Source of the DNA: DASTBU01 sp035711845
GTDB taxonomy: Bacteria; Acidobacteriota; Vicinamibacteria; Vicinamibacterales; 2-12-FULL-66-21
DNA length: 64,000 nucleotides
Assembly: GCA_035711845.1 (NCBI GenBank)
Contig: DASTBU010000088.1
Span: 38,809 to 102,808 of the forward strand
Direction of reading: 5' to 3'
Shown here: one piece after another, positions 20,162 through 27,582 of the stretch
Layout of the letters: each line of letters begins with the position of its first letter
How positions within the stretch are numbered: the stretch's first letter is position 1
The notes under the pieces: generated by a model
What the model was told of the DNA's origin: nothing
Seen by the model: only the letters and a program-made list of their open reading frames with translations
Databases searched by the model: none
Program-made: the position numbers and the translations under genes

Positions 20162-20878
20162 TCAGAGATGAACCGCCGCTTCGCCCTGGCGATCGAACGC
20201 GTCGGTGATGAACTGGCGGTTGTGGTCGTAACCCCAGTGCACGTTGCGGAAGTACGCAGCCAGGCCTTCGGCGTCCCGTTCCCTCGCCAGTTGAATGATC
20301 GTGCGATGCTCCGCAACCGATTTGAGCAGCCAGGCTCCGAGCGTGTTTCGCTGCACGGGGAACGTGTAGAGCAGCCCGCGCACGAGGTCGCACGTGTCGT
20401 GCAGCGTGTGATTGTCGAGCTTGAGGATGAACACGTCGTGGAACCTGCGGTTCCAGCCGCCGAAAGCCTGCAAATCCGCTTCCGCGGCCGACGACTCCAT
20501 CATCCGATTGATGCGCTCCAGCTCGCCGATGTCTTCGCTGGTGAGCGCGGCGGCGGCCGCGGCGGCGACCGCTCCCTCGAGGAATCCCAGCGTCTGGTAG
20601 ATCTCCCGGACGTCCTGCACGGTGAGGATCCGAACGTTGTAGCTTCGCCGGCTGTTGCAGACGACGACCCCTTCGGTCTCGAGCTTGAGGAGCGCCTCCC
20701 GGATAGGGGTACGGCTGATGCGCCACCGCTCCGACAACGCCTTTTCCAGGATCCGCTCGCCGGGGCGGAAGTGGCCCGACGCGATGTCCTGGCGAAGCAT
20801 CGCGTAGACCTTGTCGGCGATGGACTCGGATCGCACCAGCGGTGGTGCCGGCTGCACGGTTGCCTGATATATCAACAT
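20162..20878 (-). CDS. GntR-family regulator with FCD domain
   Basis: A 238-residue transcription factor. The N-terminal winged helix (about 20-85) has the GntR pattern KVYAMLRQDI, GERILEKALSERW and RTPIREALLKLE. The C-terminal all-helical FCD domain (about 95-230) contains metal/ligand-type residues in RRFHDVFI and EHRTIIQLA, typical of FadR-subfamily proteins that sense organic acids or sugars acids. Start choice is uncertain: GTG 20890, ATG 20878 or a GTG about 10 codons later would all precede the DNA-binding domain. An imperfect inverted repeat overlaps the first two starts and may be its own operator. It lies between glucokinase and TonB-receptor genes and probably controls that cluster. 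Confidence 0.88.
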   Translation of the reverse strand: MLIYQATVQPAPPLVRSESIADKVYAMLRQDIASGHFRPGERILEKALSERWRISRTPIREALLKLETEGVVVCNSRRSYNVRILTVQDVREIYQTLGFLEGAVAAAAAAALTSEDIGELERINRMMESSAAEADLQAFGGWNRRFHDVFILKLDNHTLHDTCDLVRGLLYTFPVQRNTLGAWLLKSVAEHRTIIQLARERDAEGLAAYFRNVHWGYDHNRQFITDAFDRQGEAAVHL

Positions 20879-20884
20879 ACCAGG
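20863..20884. promoter_or_regulatory. Candidate GntR operator
   Basis: A 22-bp imperfect inverted repeat at the start of the GntR gene, with half-sites CCTGATATATC and CCTGGTATGTT. AT-rich inverted repeats centred near TAT/ATA are usual targets for FadR-type regulators. If it is an operator, the true start codon is likely the downstream GTG. Confidence 0.4.
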
Positions 20885-20929
20885 CGACACGCAAGCTCAG
20901 CAGGACAGACCGACGGCTCTCCGCCGCCG

Positions 20930-21964
20930 CTATCTGATGAGGGATGAGAGGTCCGCCGCTCGCACGGCCGCCCCGAGCAGACCGGCCTCGAGGTTCAGGA
21001 TCACGGCCACCGGGATCGTCGCCACCAGATCCGCCATCGGCTCCTTCGCCCGGAACGCGTCGAGAAACAGCCCGGACTCGAGGGCCGGGAGGATCTTCGG
21101 GGCGATGCCGCCACCAATATAGACGCCGGCGGTCGCAACCGTTCGCAGCGCGAGGTTCCCGGCTTCCGCGCCGTAGGCCGACACGAACATCTCGAGCGCT
21201 TCGACGCACTGCGGGCACCGTCCGGCCAGCGCCGTTGCGGTGATCCGCGCCGGCAGTTCGCCAGCGTCCCTGACCACGCCAACCGCCGCACAGAGTCTTG
21301 ACGGCGCAAGGCTGTTGGGTGTGATGAGCGGCCCCGTGCCGAACGCCTGGTGGGTGAACTGATAGATGTTGACGATGCCCGGCCCCGAGATCACGTGCTC
21401 CACCCCGACGCGTCCGAAGATGCGGGTCAGCTCCAGCACGAGCTGCAGCTCCCGCGGCGTCCGCGCGGCAAAGTCGGCGTGGCCGCCTTCGGACGCACCG
21501 GGCAGGAAGCGGCCGTCCACGTTGAGCAACAGCGCCTCGCCCAGGCCGGTGCCCGCGGCAATCACCGCCGCGTTGCCGCCCGGCACCGCGACACCCTGCT
21601 GCAACACGGCGAGCTCGTCGGGTTCGAGCACCGGAACGGCGTAGGCCAGCGCTTCGAGGTCGTTCAGAATCAGCGCCCGCCGCACCCCGAGTGTCGCCTC
21701 GAGACGTTCGCCATCGACCAGCCACGGGACGTTCGTCAGGCGCGCGATCTGGTCGGTCACGGCGCCCGCGACGCCGAGGCAAGCCGAGCGGATGGCGCGC
21801 GGCTCTACGCTGCGCACGTGCAGGAACTCGCGCACCATTGGCTCGAGCCCGTCGTAGTCCAGCGTGGTGAACTCGCCGACCTCGACGGGAGTCGGACGGT
21901 CGCCGTCGCACGAGAACAGCCCGAGCAGCGTCTTCGTCCCGCCGACGTCGCCCGCCAGAAGCAT
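20930..21964 (-). CDS. glk: Glucokinase
   Basis: Phosphorylates glucose with ATP to glucose 6-phosphate (EC 2.7.1.2) in the cytosol. The 344-residue protein begins with the ATP-binding loop LLAGDVGGTKT, has the LTNVPWLVD and LNDLEALAY segments around the catalytic Asp, AAGTGLGEA, and PGASEGGHADFA with the glucose-contacting Glu and His, as in the E. coli-type Glk family. It lacks the ROK zinc motif. The ATG at 21964 starts right at the nucleotide-binding strand; extending 35 codons upstream would translate a heptad-repeat array and is rejected. It is followed by the GntR regulator and TonB receptor genes, consistent with a sugar-linked operon. Confidence 0.92.
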   Translation of the reverse strand: MLLAGDVGGTKTLLGLFSCDGDRPTPVEVGEFTTLDYDGLEPMVREFLHVRSVEPRAIRSACLGVAGAVTDQIARLTNVPWLVDGERLEATLGVRRALILNDLEALAYAVPVLEPDELAVLQQGVAVPGGNAAVIAAGTGLGEALLLNVDGRFLPGASEGGHADFAARTPRELQLVLELTRIFGRVGVEHVISGPGIVNIYQFTHQAFGTGPLITPNSLAPSRLCAAVGVVRDAGELPARITATALAGRCPQCVEALEMFVSAYGAEAGNLALRTVATAGVYIGGGIAPKILPALESGLFLDAFRAKEPMADLVATIPVAVILNLEAGLLGAAVRAADLSSLIR

Positions 21965-21981
21965 CGGGAAATTGTATTGCA

Positions 21982-22009
21982 GCTGAAAGCTGGAAGCTGG
22001 AAGCTGAAG
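21982..22009. repeat. Heptad repeat array, GCTGGAA family
   Basis: Four in-phase 7-mers: GCTGAAA, GCTGGAA, GCTGGAA, GCTGAAG. It sits just upstream of glucokinase in the 86-base gap shared with the divergent MerR-TPR gene. Confidence 0.8.
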
Positions 22010-22050
22010 CTTCTTGACTTTCCCTCGCATCTCGCTAATCTTCGCGGTGA

Positions 22051-22905
22051 ATGCCGTCGCTTCCGTCACCGGCGGGCGGACCGTACGGGCTGCGCGACCT
22101 CCGCAACCTCTATCCGGTCGTTACCGAGAATCACCTCAGGTACCTGGAGAAGTGGGGGCTGATTCGGCAGGACAGCGGGTCGGGGGAACGTATCTACTCG
22201 TTCGCGGACCTGCAGACCATCAAGCACGTCGCGAGCGAGCTGCATCAGGGCACGCCGGTGAAGGTGATTCTCCGGTCGCTCCTCGCCGAGCGGCAAGGTC
22301 AGCTGGTCCTTGATTTCCACGCCACGCCGGATACTCCGCGGGCGAAAGTTCTGACGCTTCAGGCCCGGCGTCCGCCGCCTCCGAGCGTCGGCCCCGCCGC
22401 GCCCCTGCCGGCGGCGGCAGCGTCGTTTCCCTTCTCGGATCCGCAGAGCGCACTGGCCGCCAAGTACTTTCTCGAGGGGTCCCGGCTCGACGACGGGGAT
22501 GAGCGGAAGATGGACGAGGCCGCGGCGGCCTATCGCAAAGCGCTGGTCATCGATACCGATCTCGTCCCGGCGATCGTGAACCTTGCCAACATCCATTACT
22601 CTCACGACGAGCTGATCGAGGCCCAGGCGCTCTACGAGCGTGCCATCGGACTCGAGCCGGACTGCTTCGAGGCGCACTTCAACCTCGGCAACATCCAGCA
22701 CGATCTCGGGCGGTATCGGGAGGCGCTGTCAGCCTATCGCGCGGCGGTGACGCTCAACCCGTCCTATCCCGACGCGCATTTCTATCTGGCGGTCACGCTC
22801 GAGAAGACGGGCCATTCCCCGGAGGCGAAGATCCACTGGAAGGCCTACCAGGATCTCGCGCCCCACGGAGAGTGGATTGAGCTCGCGAAGGAGTTTTCGG
22901 AGTGA
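22051..22905 (+). CDS. MerR-type helix-turn-helix protein with TPR repeats
   Basis: A 284-residue protein. The first 75 residues form a MerR-like winged helix (YGLRDLRNLYPVVTENHLRY, then LIRQDSGSGERIYSFADL), followed by a Pro/Ala-rich linker (about 105-130) and three to four TPR units (about 140-275; for example AIVNLANIHYSHDELIEAQA, CFEAHFNLGNIQHDLGRYRE and AHFYLAVTLEKTG). This pairs DNA binding with a protein-interaction scaffold and has no classical MerR effector domain or Cys ligands. The ATG at 22051 is the only reasonable start. It is divergent from glucokinase and convergent with the Cys-rich gene, separated from it by an inverted heptad array. Its target genes are unknown. Confidence 0.82.
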   Translation: MPSLPSPAGGPYGLRDLRNLYPVVTENHLRYLEKWGLIRQDSGSGERIYSFADLQTIKHVASELHQGTPVKVILRSLLAERQGQLVLDFHATPDTPRAKVLTLQARRPPPPSVGPAAPLPAAAASFPFSDPQSALAAKYFLEGSRLDDGDERKMDEAAAAYRKALVIDTDLVPAIVNLANIHYSHDELIEAQALYERAIGLEPDCFEAHFNLGNIQHDLGRYREALSAYRAAVTLNPSYPDAHFYLAVTLEKTGHSPEAKIHWKAYQDLAPHGEWIELAKEFSE

Positions 22906-22914
22906 TCAGAAAGT

Positions 22915-23008
22915 GCTGAATGCTGAATGCTGAATGTTGAATGAAGATCGCGACTTCCCATTCAGCATTCCCCATTCCCCATTCAGCATTCAGCACTCAG
23001 CATTCAGC
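22915..23008. repeat. Inverted heptad repeat array, GCTGAAT family
   Basis: Four direct 7-mers (GCTGAAT three times, GTTGAAT) at 22915-22942, then seven in the opposite orientation (ATTCAGC, ATTCCCC twice, ATTCAGC twice, ACTCAGC, ATTCAGC) at 22960-23008. The two arms could pair over about 28 bases. It separates two convergent genes, so a bidirectional terminator role is plausible. Confidence 0.85.
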
Positions 23009-23012
23009 ACTG

Positions 23013-23321
23013 TCAGTAGCTGTAATCGACCCGCTCGCGCTTCTTGGGGGTCCGCCGAAGCTTGTAGTAGTCGCATTCCGGACACCAGGACTCCGCGTTG
23101 AAGCCCTCCTTGCCGGCAAACGGCAGGACGTCGCGGTGCGTGCAGAACTCGCCGGCCTCGGGGTCCGAGCGCCAGCGGCAGGATTTGAACCGGGCAACCG
23201 CCTCCGAAACGACAGGTACTGCCGGTGGCGCCGGCGTCTCAGGAGGCGGCGGCGCGGCCGCCACGGGATCGGTCGGTGCGATGGGCTGACGGGTGTGTGC
23301 GAATTTTGTCTCGTCCATCAT
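23013..23321 (-). CDS. Small Cys-containing conserved hypothetical protein
   Basis: A 102-residue soluble protein. The first half is Pro/Ala-rich and probably disordered. The second half holds four Cys and two nearby His/Asp-type ligands in the pattern CRW...EFCTHRD...SWCPECDYYK, which looks like a compact zinc-binding fold, followed by a basic stretch RRTPKKRERVDYSY that could bind nucleic acid. Two adjacent ATGs (23321 and 23318) are possible. It lies 18 bases upstream of... that is, it follows the DEAD-box helicase gene on the same strand, so it may share the IF-1/helicase transcript. That location with a basic tail hints at an RNA-related role, but this is only inference. Confidence 0.72.
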   Translation of the reverse strand: MMDETKFAHTRQPIAPTDPVAAAPPPPETPAPPAVPVVSEAVARFKSCRWRSDPEAGEFCTHRDVLPFAGKEGFNAESWCPECDYYKLRRTPKKRERVDYSY

Positions 23322-23339
23322 CTTTTCAAAAGCGGAGCA

Positions 23340-24620
23340 TCATCCCTGCAGTTCAGTCCCGAACGACCGTTGCAGCGCCTGCAGGGCCCGCAACTCTTCC
23401 GGGGCGACCAATGTCAGCGCGGTGCCGGTCGCATCCGCCCGGCCCGTGCGTCCCACGCGGTGCACGTAGGCTTCACGGCTCGGAGGCACCTCGTAGTTGA
23501 CCACGTGCGTGATGCCGTCGATGTCCAGTCCGCGCGCGGCCACGTCGGTCGCGACGAGCACACGGTGGCGTCCGCTCCGGAAACCCTCGACGGCTTGTGT
23601 GCGCTGCGCCTGCGTGCGATCCGCGTGGAGCGCCGCCGCCTTCAGCCCGGCCGAAGCGAGCCGCCGCGCGAGCCGTTCGGCGCCGGATTTCGTTCTCACG
23701 AACACGAGCACCGGCCCGTCCGTCCGGCGAAGGAACCTTGCGAGCCATTCGGCCTTCTGGCCCGCCGGCACGTTCTCCACGGTGTGGGTGATGCTCTTGG
23801 CGGGCCCGCCGGCCGTACCGATCTGGACGTACTTCGAATGGCGGACGACTTCGTCGGCCAGCCGCATGACGTCGTCGGGCATCGTGGCCGAGAAGAGCAG
23901 GGTCTGCCGCGCCGCCGAGTCCGGGAGCGCCGCGACGATACGTCGAACATCGGGCCAGAAGCCCATGTCCATCATGCGGTCCGCCTCGTCGAGGACCAGC
24001 GTGTCGAGCTTGTCGAAGCCCACCGTGTGGCTGCGCATGTGATCCATGAGCCGTCCGGGTGTGGCCACCACGATGTCCACGCCGGACTTGAGCGCGCGTT
24101 CCTGCGCGTCCATCGGCACGCCGCCGTAGACCGCGATGCTGGTGAGGTCGGTGTGGTACGTGAAGCCCTGCACGTCATCCTCGATCTGCACGCAGAGCTC
24201 CCGCGTCGGCGCCAGGATCAGCACGCGTGTGAAGCCGCGCTCGTCTGGCGCCGCGGCCCGCGCCTTGAGCATGCGGTTGAGGATCGGCAGGAGGAATGCG
24301 GCGGTCTTGCCGGTGCCCGTGGCGGCGCAGCCGATCAGATCGTTGCCGTCCATGACGATCGGGATGACTGCGCTCTGAATGGGCGTGGTCGCCGCGAAAC
24401 CGCGCACGCGGATACCTTCGATGAGTGACGCCTCGAGGCCGAGGGTCTCGAACGCAACGGGGCGAGGATCGTACTCCGCCTGTTCGCGCGTCGCGGCGGG
24501 AGCAGCGGGGCGGGCCTCCATGGGCGCGCGCGATCCCGTATGGCGCGGCCGGGACGGCCGCGCTCCTCGTCGTGGTCCTCGCGGACGTGGCGTCTGATGT
24601 TGGGCTGGATGAGAGCTCAA
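23340..24620 (-). CDS. DEAD-box RNA helicase (RhlE-like)
   Basis: ATP-dependent RNA helicase of 426 residues. After an Arg/Pro-rich tail (1-50) come the Q motif (FETLGLEASLIEGI... TTPIQ), ATGTGKT (motif I), PTRELCVQ (Ia), TPGRL (Ib), DEAD (II), SAT (III), LVATDVAARGLDID (V) and HRVGRTGR (VI). It lacks the long C-terminal RNA-binding extensions of DeaD/CsdA or DbpA, which fits RhlE-type enzymes acting in ribosome assembly or RNA decay. The start is uncertain: TTG at 24620, or ATG at 24521, which would remove the basic tail. TTG places it 10 bases after the IF-1 stop codon, consistent with an operon of translation-related genes. Confidence 0.9.
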   Translation of the reverse strand: MSSHPAQHQTPRPRGPRRGARPSRPRHTGSRAPMEARPAAPAATREQAEYDPRPVAFETLGLEASLIEGIRVRGFAATTPIQSAVIPIVMDGNDLIGCAATGTGKTAAFLLPILNRMLKARAAAPDERGFTRVLILAPTRELCVQIEDDVQGFTYHTDLTSIAVYGGVPMDAQERALKSGVDIVVATPGRLMDHMRSHTVGFDKLDTLVLDEADRMMDMGFWPDVRRIVAALPDSAARQTLLFSATMPDDVMRLADEVVRHSKYVQIGTAGGPAKSITHTVENVPAGQKAEWLARFLRRTDGPVLVFVRTKSGAERLARRLASAGLKAAALHADRTQAQRTQAVEGFRSGRHRVLVATDVAARGLDIDGITHVVNYEVPPSREAYVHRVGRTGRADATGTALTLVAPEELRALQALQRSFGTELQG

Positions 24621-24630
24621 AACGTGATTC

Positions 24631-24849
24631 TTACCGAGCGCGGAAGGTGATGATGCCGCGGACCGGGTCGTAGGGCGACACGCCGACAGTCACGCGATCC
24701 CCCGGAACTACCTTGATGCGAAAGCGGCGCATACGGCCGCTCAACTGCGCCAGCACTTCGTGACCCTGGTCGCACTGCACGCGGTAAAGCCCGCCGCTGT
24801 GCACCGCCACGACAGTGCCCTGCACATCAATCAGATCGTCCTTGCTCAA
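24631..24849 (-). CDS. infA: Translation initiation factor IF-1
   Basis: Ribosome-binding factor that occupies the A site of the 30S subunit during initiation. The 72-residue S1/OB-fold protein matches the family length and pattern: LIDVQGTVVA, GHEVLAQLSGRMRR, GDRVTV and SPYDPVRGIITFR. The start is TTG at 24849, supported by GGAAAGGA about 6 bases upstream. No in-frame ATG or GTG exists upstream, and an earlier TTG at 24900 coincides with a likely promoter -35 box. A rare start codon on an initiation-factor gene is notable, since such codons allow feedback by initiation factors. It is followed by the DEAD-box helicase gene. Confidence 0.95.
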   Translation of the reverse strand: MSKDDLIDVQGTVVAVHSGGLYRVQCDQGHEVLAQLSGRMRRFRIKVVPGDRVTVGVSPYDPVRGIITFRAR

Positions 24850-24871
24850 ATGGTGTCCTTTCCAATCAAAG

Positions 24872-24900
24872 ATTGTGCCACATTTGGACGGCCCGCGCAA
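24872..24900 (-). promoter_or_regulatory. Candidate sigma-70 promoter of infA
   Basis: On the minus strand TTGCGC (24900-24895) and CACAAT (24877-24872) are separated by exactly 17 bases, each matching four of six consensus bases. Transcription would start about 15 bases before the ribosome binding site of infA. Confidence 0.45.
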
Positions 24901-24957
24901 ACTCAGCAGTGCCGTAATCCAGCATCGCTAATCCCCGATCAGGCAAGACTTTGGCTC

Positions 24958-27483
24958 TCAGAGCTGCTTGACGGCCATCTCGATCTCGAGGGCGAGGGCG
25001 GCGTAGTCAGTGCCCCGCAGGTTGATGGGCCGTCCGAACGCGACCCTCGCCTTGCCGCGCGTCGGGAACCGGGCCTTCTGGTGCAAGATTCGGTCGAGTC
25101 CCTCGAGCCGCACCGGAATCACCGGCGCTCCCAGGCGCGCCGCGATCATCGCCGCGCCCGGCTGGAATCGGCCAATCTCGCCCCGCTCGGTGCGGCGACC
25201 CTCGGGGAAAATCAGGATCGAATAACCACTGCTGACGAGGTCGCCGATATAGCGGAGCGTCTGGCGGGTCCCCGCCTCGCGTTGCGGCAGCGGAAACGCG
25301 TTGAAGAACAGCGACGCCAGATAGTAGTTCAGGCTGTTGGTCAGCCAGGCGCGGCGTCCGAACTGCTCGGGGTAGAAGTGCGCCCTGAAGAACTCCTTCG
25401 CCATGGCCGGGGCCACCCGGTAGCGCCATCCGGGTGGCAGCGCGTCCAGAATCGCCGGCGTATCCAGGTGGCTCTGATGATTTGCCGCGAACACGACAGG
25501 GCCGTCCACGCCACGCAGGTGCTCGAGCCCCTCCACCTGGAGCGTCGCGAACAGCCGTCCGAGCGGAAGGATCCACGTGGGGAGGCTCGCGCGGCGCAGC
25601 GCACGGGCCGGCAGCGAGCGGTTCCATGACGGGAAGTCGATGGTCTCGGCGCGCAGGATCGCCGCCGGGCCAGCGGTTTCGATCGGACGAGTCAACGCGT
25701 CAAGATCGCCCACCGTCCGCGCGGCGCCGAACTGGGACTCGTCCACCGTGACCTGAAACGCCTCTTCCAGCGCCATCATCAGCTCCACGCGCTCGAGCGA
25801 GCTCAAGCCGAGCTCGTCGATCGTTGTCTCCCGCGTCACCTTCCTTCCCGGAGCGAACCGCGCGATGACCGACTCGACGCTGCGCGGCCCGGCGCCCGCG
25901 GCGCTCGCCGGACGAGCGTGCTCGCCGTCCAGCCATTGTCTGAGCTCCCGCCGCTTCAGCTTGCGCGTTCCCTCCGTCCGCGGAAGCTCGTTCGCCGTCC
26001 AGAGAGCCGCCGCCCTGATTTTCTGGTGATCGGCCAGCTGCGTGTTCGCGACGCGCAGCACATCGTCGACATCGGTGCCCGGCTCGACGACGAGCACGGC
26101 GTGGACCCGCTCGGAGGTCGAACCCTGGACGTGGGCGCCGACGACGGCCGATTCGCGCACGCCGGGGATGCCGTTCAGCACGCGTTCCACGTCTTCGGGA
26201 AACACGTTGAGCCCCTCCGGCGTGACGATCATCTCCTTCTTGCGTCCGCGGATGTGCAGCTGGCCTTTCTCGTCGAACTCGCCGATGTCGCCGGTGTGAA
26301 ACCAGCCGTCGCTGAACGCGGACTTCGTCTCCTCCGGTGCGTTGTAATAACCGCGGGTGACGTTTTCGCCGCGCACGAGAATCTCTCCGTCCCCGGCGAT
26401 CTGCACCTCGACGCCGCCAATGGGCTTGCCGACGGCACCGCGGACTGCGTGGAACGGGTGATTGAGGGTCACGATCGGCGCGGTTTCCGTCAGCCCGTAC
26501 CCCTGCACCACCAGAAAGCCGAGCCTCCCCCAGAACGCTTCGAGATCGGGATCGAGCGGCGCGGCTCCCACCACGAAGGCCCAGAACTTGAGGCCGAAGA
26601 GGCGGTGTACGCGCCGATACCGCCACCATCTGGCGACCCAGTGCAGCCTGCCTGCGTACGGCTCCTGTGCCTCCGGCGCACTCCGCAGCACGTGATCGCG
26701 CAACACCTCCAGCATCTTGGGCACGCACACCAGCACCGAGACGCGGCGGCCGTGAATCTGGCGCAGGATGTCCTCGGGCGAATAGCTGCGCGTGAAGAGC
26801 ACGAGGCCCGGCAGCATCGGCGGAATGAAGGTGGCCATGGCCTGCCCGAACATGTGGCTGAGAGGCAGCAGGTTGAGGAACCGTATGGGCTGGAACGGCC
26901 GCGCGTAGCGGCGGTATTTCACGATCTCGCGCTCGATGGGGACGATGTTCGCGAGGATGTTGCGGTGCGTGATGACGACGCCCTTGGGATCCGCAGTCGC
27001 GCCCGACGTGAAAATGATCTCCGCTGTGTCGTCGGGGTCGATCCGTGGCCGGGTGCGCACCGCTGCAGCCTCCTGAACGGCTTCTGCGGGACGCAGCTCC
27101 GCGAGCGGCCAGATCGGGCGCCGGCTGTCCAGCCCCGAAACATCGACAACCTCCCCTGCCAGCACTGCCCGGGCGTCGACGATCTCCGAGACGCGCGCAA
27201 GAAAGGCGGAAGAGGCGCGGTAGTCGATGGGCACGAGGACGACGCCCTCGAGCAGGCAGCCCCATACTGCAACGATCCATTCGGGCCTGTTCTCGCTCCA
27301 GATGGCAACCGTCTCACCCTTGGTGATGCCAGCGGCGGCGAAACGCGTCGCCAACGCGCGCGCGGAGGACGCCACGTCGGCATAGCTGTACGACCAGGTC
27401 CGATACCCGTCGTCGTAGACCAGGAAGTTGCCGGGGGTTGCCGAAAGGTCGTCGAAGAAATCGATGAGCGTGCGCCGGGTCAT
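24958..27483 (-). CDS. Acyl-activating enzyme, acyl carrier and PlsC acyltransferase fusion
   Basis: An 841-residue, three-part lipid enzyme. Residues 1 to about 510 form an AMP-forming acyl-CoA/acyl-ACP synthetase (FTSGATADPKGVV, YGLTETAP, GWFHTGD, GRKKEMI). Residues about 525-600 form an acyl carrier domain with Ser562 in LGLSSLERVEL as the phosphopantetheine site. Residues about 640-835 form a PlsC-type lysophospholipid acyltransferase (NHQSHLD near 668, FPEGRR). E. coli Aas has the same two enzymatic activities in the opposite order and no carrier domain. The layout suggests a fatty acid is adenylated, loaded on the built-in carrier and passed to a lysophospholipid, recycling membrane lipids. 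The ATG at 27483 is clear. It is divergent from the DisA_N-like gene. Confidence 0.9.
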   Translation of the reverse strand: MTRRTLIDFFDDLSATPGNFLVYDDGYRTWSYSYADVASSARALATRFAAAGITKGETVAIWSENRPEWIVAVWGCLLEGVVLVPIDYRASSAFLARVSEIVDARAVLAGEVVDVSGLDSRRPIWPLAELRPAEAVQEAAAVRTRPRIDPDDTAEIIFTSGATADPKGVVITHRNILANIVPIEREIVKYRRYARPFQPIRFLNLLPLSHMFGQAMATFIPPMLPGLVLFTRSYSPEDILRQIHGRRVSVLVCVPKMLEVLRDHVLRSAPEAQEPYAGRLHWVARWWRYRRVHRLFGLKFWAFVVGAAPLDPDLEAFWGRLGFLVVQGYGLTETAPIVTLNHPFHAVRGAVGKPIGGVEVQIAGDGEILVRGENVTRGYYNAPEETKSAFSDGWFHTGDIGEFDEKGQLHIRGRKKEMIVTPEGLNVFPEDVERVLNGIPGVRESAVVGAHVQGSTSERVHAVLVVEPGTDVDDVLRVANTQLADHQKIRAAALWTANELPRTEGTRKLKRRELRQWLDGEHARPASAAGAGPRSVESVIARFAPGRKVTRETTIDELGLSSLERVELMMALEEAFQVTVDESQFGAARTVGDLDALTRPIETAGPAAILRAETIDFPSWNRSLPARALRRASLPTWILPLGRLFATLQVEGLEHLRGVDGPVVFAANHQSHLDTPAILDALPPGWRYRVAPAMAKEFFRAHFYPEQFGRRAWLTNSLNYYLASLFFNAFPLPQREAGTRQTLRYIGDLVSSGYSILIFPEGRRTERGEIGRFQPGAAMIAARLGAPVIPVRLEGLDRILHQKARFPTRGKARVAFGRPINLRGTDYAALALEIEMAVKQL

Positions 27484-27582
27484 GTCTGCTGTCGAGCCTC
27501 ACTCCATCGCCACTGCCGCCGGGCCACGATAAGACAACGACCTTCGAAGAAGGGACAGTGTGAATTATGATTGAAAATCTCG

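Noticed and set aside
21965..22069. N-terminal extension of glucokinase by 35 codons
   Set aside because: It would translate the heptad array; the ATG at 21964 begins exactly at the conserved nucleotide-binding strand.
24855..24880. Sigma-54 promoter upstream of infA (TGGCAC then TTGAT)
   Set aside because: The -12 element needs TTGC and this reads TTGA; a sigma-70 pair with 17-base spacing fits the same place better.
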